Origin: JBHHYS01 sp046757645
GTDB lineage: Bacteria > Acidobacteriota > Terriglobia > Acidiferrales > 2-02-FULL-67-57
Reading direction: 5' to 3'
Length of the DNA: 33,965 nt
Assembly: GCA_046757645.1 (NCBI GenBank)
Contig: JBHHYS010000017.1
Coordinates: forward strand, 1-33,965
Made by a program: the position numbers and the translations under genes. The notes below the pieces were generated by a model. That model saw only the letters and a list, made by a program, of their open reading frames with translations, did not search any database and was not told where the DNA came from. Positions 21,896-29,168 of the stretch are shown here, piece after piece; the stretch's first letter is position 1, and every line of letters starts with the position of its first letter.

Positions 21896-24085
21896 TCATT
21901 GCGTCCACGGTCGACGCGTGACGGTGCGTATGCCCTCCGCGGATTCGACCAAAATCCTACCATCCACTAAGAACAATGTCAATCGAGCGCCGCGGGTGAT
22001 GCCGCGCTGGGCGTCGACAATTTTCGGCGTGCCCCCCCACAACACCACGGTTTGCGGCCCCGCAGCGTACTCGGCGTGCTCGCTGCTCGCTTGCCGACCG
22101 GCCTGCTCCACCACGACGCCCCCCAGAGCGTGAACCCGGTCGAGTCGCTCGGAGCCGGCGCCGCCGTTGAGAAAAACCTCCAGCCGCGGGGCGGTGAGCG
22201 TCCCGAAATCATTCCGGGCGGTTACTTGTCCTTCAAACACCCCCCAGCGCTCCGCCTCCAAGTAGGTGAGCCGGTCGGAGGCAATCCGCACCAGGCGCCG
22301 CCGTGCGGTTGGGTTCGCCGCCGCGCCTTCCTCGTCGGCAGCCTCGAGAAACAATCCGGAAACATCTCCTTCGGCCACCAACTTCGTCGGGGTGCGAAAC
22401 AGTTCAATCGCCGTCGCCGCCAGCCGGTTCGCGCCCTGCCAGAGGCGTGCCCGGCCTTCATAGCGCGCCCAGCCGCGCTCGTCCTCGGCCCGCATGCGGT
22501 CGGCCGCCAGCTGCACCGGCTCTCCGGTGCCAAAGCCGTGGGGGCCATCGGCCGAGGGCTGCCGGGTGGTGCGCACCTCACCCTCCGCCCGAAGAACGCC
22601 GGCTGTTTCCGCCACTTCGATCCGCCGGGCGCGGGTACGAGTGGCCGCGTCCCACAGCACCGGTTGCTCGCGGAGCACGAAAGTCTCGGTGTCGCTCCGG
22701 TACTGGGCTCGGCCAGCTTCGGCCCGCCACCGGCGTCCCTGGTAGCGGAAGCGCTCCCACTGCTCGGCTTCGATCAGCTTCCCCTCATCATCGAAGCGGG
22801 CCCGCAGCTCCTTGCTGGTGGTGACTCGCTCCGCGGCGCCCGGCCGGGTGTGTTTCGTCTCCACGGCGCCTGAGGCCGTCAGGCGGCGCAAGCGTTGCTT
22901 CTCTGTGAACTGCAATTGGATGCGGTTCGCCACCACGGTGCGCTGCTCGCCGCTCCGCCGCCTCAGCACCAGTGAGCCTGGCTGGCGGGCGGTCAAGACC
23001 GGCTCGCTCCGCCCCCCGGCGTCCACCACCAGCTCGAGCACCGGCGCCTGTAGCGTCCGCCTCTCCTCAGCCGTTTGCGACACCAGTTGGGCTCCTCCGG
23101 TGGCCACAATGCGTTCGATTCGGCGCTGGTCGGGGTCAAAGTGAAACACCGTCTCCCCACAGGTCAGCGTTTCCTCGGAGTCCTCGCTTCGCCGCTCAAA
23201 TTCCACTTGCCCGGTGGCGCGCAGTTGCTGAATGTGTCCATCGTCGGCATAGATGGCTACCGCACGCGCCGCCTGCATCGTCAGGTGCGTCGCCTGGGCG
23301 CGCACCTGGCCGGTGGCGATGATTCGTTGGGTGCGAAAATTGTTGTCCAGTTCCATCCGCAGGTGATCGGCCACCAGGATTCGATCCCCCGTCCGCACCT
23401 GCAAGGGCGAGAACAGTTCAAATACGTGCGCGCCGGCGGAGTAGTGCAGTTGCGAGCCGCGGATCTCGACGGGCGCGCCGCCCCCGCGGGTCACGCGGAT
23501 GGTCACCCGGCTTTCCAGCCTGACCTTCGGCTCCGTGGGCTGGTAGCGCAGCCCGACGGCATCGCCCCTGCCTTCGGGAAAGGAAAACTGCACGGGTTGA
23601 TCCGTCCAGGCAACGCCCCGCGCTGGATCAAACTGCACCCCAGCGGTCGTCAGGCGAATGGCGTGGGACGCTGGCTTCTCCGCCGCTGAGCCGCCCCCGA
23701 GATAAACCCTCACCCGGCCGGGACAGAGGATTTGCCCCGTGCCCGCCACGTCGTATTCGCATCGCCCGGTGCGAATCTCATCGGCTCGGTCTCCCCGGTG
23801 GCCGTAGATGTGGAGCACCACGTCTTCCAGCAGGGTGGTTTGTCCGGCGCGCTCGGTGGTGCGGGAGGCCTCGACCAGGAACAGCCTGCGGCCTTCCTCG
23901 GACCGGGACAAGGTGAACTTTTCCGTCTGCTGCCGGACGTCAGCGGGCACCGCCGCCGGCAGCTCCCGGCGTGCCTGGTAGGCGCGCCAGCGACGTAACC
24001 CGTAGCTGCCAGCTATAACGAGCGCCATCGCGACCGCGGCGGCCAGCGCCAGCCGCCGAATCTGAACCACGGGCGGGCGTTTCAC
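21896..24085 (-). CDS. LptC/LptA-like fused LPS transport protein
   Basis: 729 aa, about four times the length of E. coli LptC or LptA. One hydrophobic helix at about 9-28 anchors it in the inner membrane. The periplasmic part begins with an LptC-like stretch (about 45-150, FTLSRSEEGRRLFLVEASRT...LEDVVLHIYG) and continues with repeated beta-jelly-roll OstA/LptA-like units. Recurring patterns are LEAPVLEL/LTAPRLEVFL, ATGQVEFERRSEDSEETLTC and VHALGGVVVEQAGRQASSEHAEY. It probably forms part of the bridge carrying LPS from LptB2FG to the outer membrane, with LptC and LptA functions in one chain. The GTG at 24083-24085 has GAGGTGAGG a few bases upstream. It is the first gene of the long minus-strand run, with a promoter at 24106-24134. 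Confidence 0.85.
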   Translation of the reverse strand: MKRPPVVQIRRLALAAAVAMALVIAGSYGLRRWRAYQARRELPAAVPADVRQQTEKFTLSRSEEGRRLFLVEASRTTERAGQTTLLEDVVLHIYGHRGDRADEIRTGRCEYDVAGTGQILCPGRVRVYLGGGSAAEKPASHAIRLTTAGVQFDPARGVAWTDQPVQFSFPEGRGDAVGLRYQPTEPKVRLESRVTIRVTRGGGAPVEIRGSQLHYSAGAHVFELFSPLQVRTGDRILVADHLRMELDNNFRTQRIIATGQVRAQATHLTMQAARAVAIYADDGHIQQLRATGQVEFERRSEDSEETLTCGETVFHFDPDQRRIERIVATGGAQLVSQTAEERRTLQAPVLELVVDAGGRSEPVLTARQPGSLVLRRRSGEQRTVVANRIQLQFTEKQRLRRLTASGAVETKHTRPGAAERVTTSKELRARFDDEGKLIEAEQWERFRYQGRRWRAEAGRAQYRSDTETFVLREQPVLWDAATRTRARRIEVAETAGVLRAEGEVRTTRQPSADGPHGFGTGEPVQLAADRMRAEDERGWARYEGRARLWQGANRLAATAIELFRTPTKLVAEGDVSGLFLEAADEEGAAANPTARRRLVRIASDRLTYLEAERWGVFEGQVTARNDFGTLTAPRLEVFLNGGAGSERLDRVHALGGVVVEQAGRQASSEHAEYAAGPQTVVLWGGTPKIVDAQRGITRGARLTLFLVDGRILVESAEGIRTVTRRPWTQ

Positions 24086-24105
24086 CGTAACCTCACCTCA
24101 AAGCG

Positions 24106-24134
24106 AGTATAGGGGAGGCCGCAAACAAGGACAA
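24106..24134 (-). promoter_or_regulatory. Promoter of the long lpt-rpoN-...-priA gene run
   Basis: On the minus strand: -35 TTGTCC (plus 24129-24134), 17-nt spacer, -10 TATACT (24106-24111). Transcription would start near 24099, about 14 nt before the GTG start at 24085. It is the only clear gap at the head of the run. Confidence 0.6.
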
Positions 24135-24168
24135 GCGCTGGGGGAGGAAACGGAGACCGGGAGAGACG

Positions 24169-25932
24169 CTACTCGACCCCGCGTGTCATCGCCGGGGTCC
24201 GGGCGGTGGTTTCTACGAAGATGTCGTGTGCATTGCCCAGATCCCGTGCCGAGGGGGTGAGAATGGTTCGGGGGGAAATGAAAATCTTCTCCGCGCGTTG
24301 CAGGGCGAGCTGCACGTCCCGTTCGCTGACAAAGTCAACCACCCGGGGTGCCGGGGTGGACTCCGGCGGTGGCGGCGGGGCCAAAGCAGGCGCGGGCAGC
24401 TCCGTACCCGGATTGTCTCGCGACCGGGGCACCCCTTTCTGGGCCAGGAAGCGTTCCACCACCCGGGCAATGGTGCGGCGCTCCGGTACCGCGCCGGGCG
24501 TCGCCGCCACGGGCGGTGGCGGCGGCGCGGGCAGCGGTAGTTCGCGGGCCGGGAGGCGCTCGGTGATGGGTTCCACCGCTCGGGCCTCGTAGGCCACCCG
24601 CTTGATGTTCATCAGGTGCTGCGGGCCGATGTTGTCCGAGGTGATGTTGCCCCCCACGGCGCCGCAACCCAAAGTCATCGCCGGGAACAGCCGGGTCGAA
24701 TATCCGATGGAGCCGTGCGGGGAGGGGCTGTTCACCACCACGCGATAAGCCCGCACCCGGGAACCGAACTCCCGAATCACCGCATCGTTCTGCGAGTGAA
24801 TGGCGATGGTGTGGCCCAGGCCGCCGAACTCCAGCAGCCGGTTGCAGAGTTCCACCGCCTCCTGCCAGTTCCGCACCGTGTAGAAGGCAAGGATGGGGGA
24901 GAGCTTTTCGGCCGAGAGGGGATAGTCCCGACCCACGCCCGCGAGTTCGGCGATCAACACCCGGGTGCTGGCGGGCACATTGAATCCCGCCATCTCGGCA
25001 ATCACCGGAGCGGCGCGGCCCACGATGCGGGGATTCACCAACATGGTTTCCGGGCGGATGACCAGCCTGCTCAGGGTTTGGATTTCCGCAGCGCTCAAAA
25101 AATAGGCGCCCTGCTCCCGCAACTCCTGCAACACCGCCTGGCGCAGCGGCTCCTCCACCACAATCGCTTGCTCCGCCGAGCAAATCGTCCCGTTATCGAA
25201 GCACTTGCCGGTGATGATGTCTGCCACCGCCTTGCGCAGGTTGGCGGTGCGCTCAATGTAGGCGGGCACGTTGCCCGGGCCCACCCCGAAGGCGGGTTTG
25301 CCCGAGCTATAGGCGGCGCGCACCACCCCGGTGCCGCCCGTGGACAGGATGACGCCCACGCGCCGATGCCGGAGCAGCTCCTGCGTGGCTGGCATAGTGA
25401 TCTGGGTCAGGCAGCCGATGATTCCTTCCGGCGCGCCGGCCTTCAACGCCGCCCGGCTCATTATGTCCGCGGTGGCGCAGATGCAGCGCTTGGCCGCGGG
25501 GTGGGGGCTCAACACCACGGCATTGCGGGCCTTGAGGGAAATCAAGATCTTGTAAATCGCGGTCGAGGTGGGGTTGGTGGAAGGAAGGATGGCGGCGACC
25601 ACCCCCACCGGCTCGGCGATCTCGATCACTCCTTTTTCGCGATCCTCCCGGAGAATCCCCACCGTGCGCATGGGGCGGATGGCTCGGTAGACATCCTCCG
25701 AGGTGAACTTGTTCTTTTTGATCTTGTCCGGCACATTGCCGTACCCGGTCTCTTCCACCGCCAGGCGCGCCAGGGGCTCGGCCGCCTGCGTCGCCGCTGC
25801 TGCCATGGCGTCGATGACCGCGTCGATCTGCGCCTGGGAAAAGGTAGCCCAGCGTTGCTGCGCCGCGAAGGCGCGCTCCACCAGGTCACGCACCTCTTGG
25901 AGAGAAAGCAGGTCGGGATCACGCAGGTTCAT
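24169..25932 (-). CDS. CoA-acylating aldehyde dehydrogenase with microcompartment-type C-terminal extension
   Basis: 587 aa, clearly longer than the about 460 aa of EutE/PduP enzymes. The first about 450 residues are an aldehyde dehydrogenase fold converting an aldehyde to its acyl-CoA with NAD+. The catalytic cysteine is C251 in NGTICSAEQAIV, with ILPSTNPTSTAIYK and FGVGPGNVPAYIE as in EutE, PduP and the AdhE N-terminus. Then comes a proline-rich linker (465-480), a short amphipathic helix RRTIARVVERFL (485-496), a second proline-rich linker (about 517-529) and a small domain with ERDVQLALQRAEKIFI...LTPSARDL (about 536-570). The ATG at 25930-25932 has GGGAG 7 nt upstream. No shell-protein gene is visible in this window, so the encapsulation idea is inference. 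Confidence 0.88.
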   Translation of the reverse strand: MNLRDPDLLSLQEVRDLVERAFAAQQRWATFSQAQIDAVIDAMAAAATQAAEPLARLAVEETGYGNVPDKIKKNKFTSEDVYRAIRPMRTVGILREDREKGVIEIAEPVGVVAAILPSTNPTSTAIYKILISLKARNAVVLSPHPAAKRCICATADIMSRAALKAGAPEGIIGCLTQITMPATQELLRHRRVGVILSTGGTGVVRAAYSSGKPAFGVGPGNVPAYIERTANLRKAVADIITGKCFDNGTICSAEQAIVVEEPLRQAVLQELREQGAYFLSAAEIQTLSRLVIRPETMLVNPRIVGRAAPVIAEMAGFNVPASTRVLIAELAGVGRDYPLSAEKLSPILAFYTVRNWQEAVELCNRLLEFGGLGHTIAIHSQNDAVIREFGSRVRAYRVVVNSPSPHGSIGYSTRLFPAMTLGCGAVGGNITSDNIGPQHLMNIKRVAYEARAVEPITERLPARELPLPAPPPPPVAATPGAVPERRTIARVVERFLAQKGVPRSRDNPGTELPAPALAPPPPPESTPAPRVVDFVSERDVQLALQRAEKIFISPRTILTPSARDLGNAHDIFVETTARTPAMTRGVE

Positions 25933-25987
25933 CTTGGCACTCCCGTCGGGCTTTGGCTCCACTGCCCCAAGCTTCCGGGAGGGCGCC

Positions 25988-26016
25988 ACCCTAGCACGAT
26001 CACTGCTGCGGGTCAA
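25988..26016 (-). promoter_or_regulatory. Promoter of the aldehyde dehydrogenase gene
   Basis: On the minus strand: -35 TTGACC (plus 26011-26016), 17-nt spacer, -10 TAGGGT (25988-25993). The predicted leader is about 50 nt to the ATG at 25932. Confidence 0.6.
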
Positions 26017-26047
26017 TAAAACAAGCGGGGAGGCACGGGGGGAGGAA

Positions 26048-27169
26048 CTAGAGCAGCACGCCCTGGTTGACCACGGCGATATTGTTGCGGGTGGTGTTCT
26101 TCACCGTATACATGGCCTCGTCGGCCAGCCGGATCAGCTCCGCTTTGTTGTCGGTATCGGTGGGATAGGCGGAGAGGCCGAAGCTGGCGGTGACGCGCAG
26201 GTTCAGCTTTTCCTCCCGTAAGAATCTATGTTGGTTGAAGCGCTCGTAGAGGCGCCGGAGCACCACGGTGGCGTTATCTTTCGGGGTCTGGGGCAGCACG
26301 ACGATGAACTCGTCCCCGCCGTAGCGGAAGGCGTAGTCAATCAGCCGCAGGCTGCCGCGCAGCAGCCCGGCGACCTCCCGCAGCAGCCTACTGCCCACCA
26401 GGTGCCCGTAGGTATCGTTGACCAGCTTGAAATAGTCGAGGTCGAGGAAGATGAGGGAGAACTCGTAGTGGAAGCGATTGGAGCGGTAGATTTCCGTATC
26501 CAGGACGAAGTTGAGGTGGCGGACGTTGTAAAGGTTGGTGCAGTCGTCGGTAATGCTCAACTCGTGGATGCGCTTCACATGCAGGGCATTTTCCAGGGCG
26601 ATGGCGGCGTAGTCGGCCATCGCCTGCAGCAAGGCCAACTCGGGCTGGTCGAAAGGCCGCTTGCCCACATAGTTAATGATTTCAATCACCCCCAACACCC
26701 GTTCCTTGGCCCGGATGGGCACGCAGATGTTCGAGTGGGTGCGGAGCTTGGTGATCTCATCCACGTGGCTGGAGAAGCGCGGGTCCTTGGTGACGTCGGG
26801 GACGATGGCCGCTTCGCCCGTTTGCGCCACCCAGCCGGCGATGCCCTCGCCCATTTTCAGGCGCACGTCCTTCAACTTTTCCGCCGCCTCGCCGGTGGCG
26901 ATCTGGAAGTAGAGTTCATTCGTCTTCTCGTCCGCCAGCAGCAGCGACCAGGTGTCGGGGGCCAGGAGCTCTTGCACCTTCTCCATCAGGGTACGCAGGA
27001 CTTCGTCAAGCTGCAGGGTGGAGGTAAGTTCTTTCGCCATCTGATGGATGACGGCGAACTCCTCCATCTTGTGGCGCAGCTCGGTGACCCGGTCTTCCTG
27101 GAATTCGGACCGCCGCTGGGGTTGGCTCGAGCTACGCCGGTTGTGTGTTTTCCGCTTCCGTGGCGACAT
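26048..27169 (-). CDS. GAF-GGDEF diguanylate cyclase
   Basis: 373 aa, soluble. It makes cyclic di-GMP from two GTP. After a basic N-terminal tail and a short helix, a GAF sensor domain spans about 45-200 (MEKVQELLAPDTWSLLLAD...GEGIAGWVAQTGEAAIVPDV...SNICVPIRAKERVLGVIEIIN). The GGDEF domain covers about 205-370: DDCTNLYNVRHLN, SLIFLDLDYFKLVNDTYGH, and the active-site loop GGDEF at 284-288 intact. The inhibitory site RxxD is present as R275-L-I-D278, five residues before GGDEF, so feedback inhibition by the product is expected. No EAL domain is present. The GAF ligand cannot be read from sequence. The ATG at 27167-27169 lacks a good ribosome binding site. Divergent from the RodZ-like gene. Confidence 0.93.
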   Translation of the reverse strand: MSPRKRKTHNRRSSSQPQRRSEFQEDRVTELRHKMEEFAVIHQMAKELTSTLQLDEVLRTLMEKVQELLAPDTWSLLLADEKTNELYFQIATGEAAEKLKDVRLKMGEGIAGWVAQTGEAAIVPDVTKDPRFSSHVDEITKLRTHSNICVPIRAKERVLGVIEIINYVGKRPFDQPELALLQAMADYAAIALENALHVKRIHELSITDDCTNLYNVRHLNFVLDTEIYRSNRFHYEFSLIFLDLDYFKLVNDTYGHLVGSRLLREVAGLLRGSLRLIDYAFRYGGDEFIVVLPQTPKDNATVVLRRLYERFNQHRFLREEKLNLRVTASFGLSAYPTDTDNKAELIRLADEAMYTVKNTTRNNIAVVNQGVLL

Positions 27170-27228
27170 TTTTGCTGCGTGGTTTGCGGGTGGTTCGCGG
27201 GCTCCCGAAGCCCTGAAAAAGCCGATTG

Positions 27229-27258
27229 ATTATACGTGCAACCCTTTCCCAGAAGCAA
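27229..27258 (-). promoter_or_regulatory. Promoter of the diguanylate cyclase gene
   Basis: On the minus strand: perfect -10 TATAAT (plus 27229-27234), 18-nt spacer, -35-like TTGCTT (27253-27258). The leader is about 50 nt. It lies back to back with the RodZ-like gene promoter, the two -35 elements being about 16 bp apart. Confidence 0.55.
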
Positions 27259-27274
27259 CAAATTCATTTGCCCA

Positions 27275-27303
27275 TTGACACTGTCGCGGCCCAACCCTAT
27301 CAT
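27275..27303 (+). promoter_or_regulatory. Sigma-70-type promoter of the RodZ-like gene
   Basis: -35 TTGACA at 27275-27280, exact 17-nt spacer, -10 TATCAT at 27298-27303. Transcription would start near 27310, about 30 nt before the ATG at 27341. The best-matching promoter in the window. Confidence 0.72.
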
Positions 27304-27340
27304 CGTCTCTAGCCTTCCACAGGGGTTGTTGGCAGGGTCG

Positions 27341-28156
27341 ATGGCCAGCTTTGGTGAGAATCTACGCCGCGAGCGGGAACTGCGCGGAATTACCCTGCCC
27401 GAACTGGCGAACGCCACCAAAATCAGCCTCCGCCATCTGCAGGCACTTGAAGCGAACCAATTTGACCGCCTGCCCGGCGGGGTCTTCAACCGCGGGTTTG
27501 TGCGTGCCGTGGCCCGCTATATGAATCTCGATGAACACCATTGGGTGGGTGAATTCGTGCGCGCCGCCGGAGAGGAACCGGAGATTCTGGCCCGCTATGC
27601 CGCCCCAAGTGCCGGGCCGCCCGCCTCGCGGCGGCGGGGGATGTGGAGCTTTGCCCTCTTGCTGGTGGTATTCGGCCTGGGCGCCTATCTTGTCCACGAG
27701 ATACGGCTGCGGCGCGCGGCGGAAGCTTCCCCGCCGCTCATAAGCAGGCCGGATTCAACTTCGCAACCGCCCCGGGTCAATGTGCCCCCGCGGTTGGAAC
27801 CCGCCAGCGAGGCCGCCACCACGGCTGCACGCAGCAGCCTGGCAATGGCCGAGCCCTCCAGCCCGCCCACCGCGAATCCTCTCGAGACGCCCGAGGAGTT
27901 GCGTTTGCAGGTCGATGTCCCCCTAGACGATGCCTGGGTAAGCGTGACGGTTGACGGCCAGCCCCGCTACCGGGGTTTGATGAAGGCGGGGGAAACCCGG
28001 AGTTTCCGCGGCGTCCGCCGCATCGAGCTGATTACCGGAAACGCCAGCGCCGTCATACTCACTCTGAACGGCGAAACCCTGCCCCTGCTGGGAGACCCCC
28101 GCGAACGCAAGAAACTCGTCTTGACCGCCAAAGACCTGAACCCCGCCACCCCCTGA
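27341..28156 (+). CDS. RodZ-like cell-shape protein (helix-turn-helix, one membrane helix, C-terminal beta domain)
   Basis: 271 aa. RodZ links the MreB cytoskeleton to the cell-wall elongation machinery. The N-terminal helix-turn-helix (about 4-70, FGENLRRERELRGITLPELANATKIS...LEANQFDRLPGGVFNRGFVRAVARY) is typical of the family. One membrane helix lies at 101-120 (MWSFALLLVVFGLGAYLVHE). A Pro/Ser/Ala-rich periplasmic linker and a C-terminal DUF4115-like domain (about 185-271, LRLQVDVPLDDAWVSVTVDGQPRYRG) follow. The ATG at 27341 gives this architecture directly; the open frame further upstream has no family character and would include the promoter. No mre genes are in view, so the call rests on domain order alone. 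Confidence 0.85.
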   Translation: MASFGENLRRERELRGITLPELANATKISLRHLQALEANQFDRLPGGVFNRGFVRAVARYMNLDEHHWVGEFVRAAGEEPEILARYAAPSAGPPASRRRGMWSFALLLVVFGLGAYLVHEIRLRRAAEASPPLISRPDSTSQPPRVNVPPRLEPASEAATTAARSSLAMAEPSSPPTANPLETPEELRLQVDVPLDDAWVSVTVDGQPRYRGLMKAGETRSFRGVRRIELITGNASAVILTLNGETLPLLGDPRERKKLVLTAKDLNPATP

Positions 28157-28165
28157 AACCTGAAA

Positions 28166-29164
28166 ATGGCCTCGCCGCAGAAGGAAGAGCGCGCCATCTT
28201 CGAGGCAATCCGCCAGGGAAAAGCGCCTCCGGTGGTCAAGCGCCAGGCCTCGCGGGGCAGCATTCCGGTGGCGACCGATGAGCTCCTGGAAATCTTGGTT
28301 CTCTTGACGCGGGATCCCGACCCCACTTGCAGCGAGGTGGCCAAGCAAACTCTGGCCGGTTGGCCAACGGAAAAGTGTGCCGCGCTGCTGGCTCAACCTG
28401 AGACCTCTCCTGCGGTGCTCGCCTATTTTGCCTCGCAACAGGAGGTTCCGGAGGCCGTGGTCGCCGCCGTGGTCCGGCACCCAAATGCCGACGACCCGAC
28501 CCTGGCCGCGCTGGCCGGGCGCCTCCCACTCGAGACCATCCAGCAGATGGCCAGCCCGGGGGACCGCTTCGAGCAAATGCCGCAGTTTGTGGCCGCCTTG
28601 CTCGAACGCAGCGATCTGCCCGAAAGCCTTCGCGCCCGCCTGGAGAAGCTCGCCCGCGGACAGCCGCCGGCGCCGGAGAAGCCCGCCGAGGCCCCCACCC
28701 GGAAAGAAGCCGAGATCCCGCCGGAGGAACGGCAGGAGCGAGTCAGCTTGCTGCAGAGGGTGGCGCACATGGGGATCTCCGAGCGGGTTCAATTGGCTCT
28801 CAAAGGAAGCAAAGACGAGCGCCTGCTTCTCATCCGCGACCCCAACAAGGTCGTTTACCGGGCGGTGCTGCAATCGCCCAAGCTCAGTGACAGCGAGGTA
28901 GAGACGTTCGCCTCGATGAAGAACATCGCCGAGGAGGCCTTACGCATCATCGCCAGCAAGCGAGAGTTTATGAAGAACTATGCGGTGGCGCGCCGGCTGG
29001 TGAACAATCCTCGCACCCCCGTCGACATCTCCCTCAACCTCATCAACCGCCTCATCAACTATGACCTCAAGGTTCTCAGCGTCAACCGGAACGTCCCCCA
29101 AACCGTGCGCAGCGTGGCCATCAAACTTCGCAAGCAGCGTATCGCCCGCGGTGAGACTCGCTAG
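28166..29164 (+). CDS. Conserved-looking hypothetical protein with helical repeats, downstream of the RodZ-like gene
   Basis: 332 aa; I cannot assign a function. Residues about 30-165 are regular alpha helices resembling degenerate HEAT-type repeats (EILVLLTRDPDPTCSEVAKQTLAGW, AVVRHPNADDPTLAALAGRLP). A Pro/Glu-rich linker (about 168-190) joins a second helical domain (about 190-332) ending in NPRTPVDISLNLINRLINYDLKVLSVNRNVPQTVRSVAIKLRKQR. There is no signal peptide or membrane segment, so it is probably cytoplasmic and may be a scaffold. It begins 9 bp after the RodZ-like stop and is likely co-transcribed. It ends 4 bp from the convergent amidohydrolase gene. Start ATG at 28166, no clear ribosome binding site. 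Confidence 0.8.
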   Translation: MASPQKEERAIFEAIRQGKAPPVVKRQASRGSIPVATDELLEILVLLTRDPDPTCSEVAKQTLAGWPTEKCAALLAQPETSPAVLAYFASQQEVPEAVVAAVVRHPNADDPTLAALAGRLPLETIQQMASPGDRFEQMPQFVAALLERSDLPESLRARLEKLARGQPPAPEKPAEAPTRKEAEIPPEERQERVSLLQRVAHMGISERVQLALKGSKDERLLLIRDPNKVVYRAVLQSPKLSDSEVETFASMKNIAEEALRIIASKREFMKNYAVARRLVNNPRTPVDISLNLINRLINYDLKVLSVNRNVPQTVRSVAIKLRKQRIARGETR

Positions 29165-29168
29165 CCAG

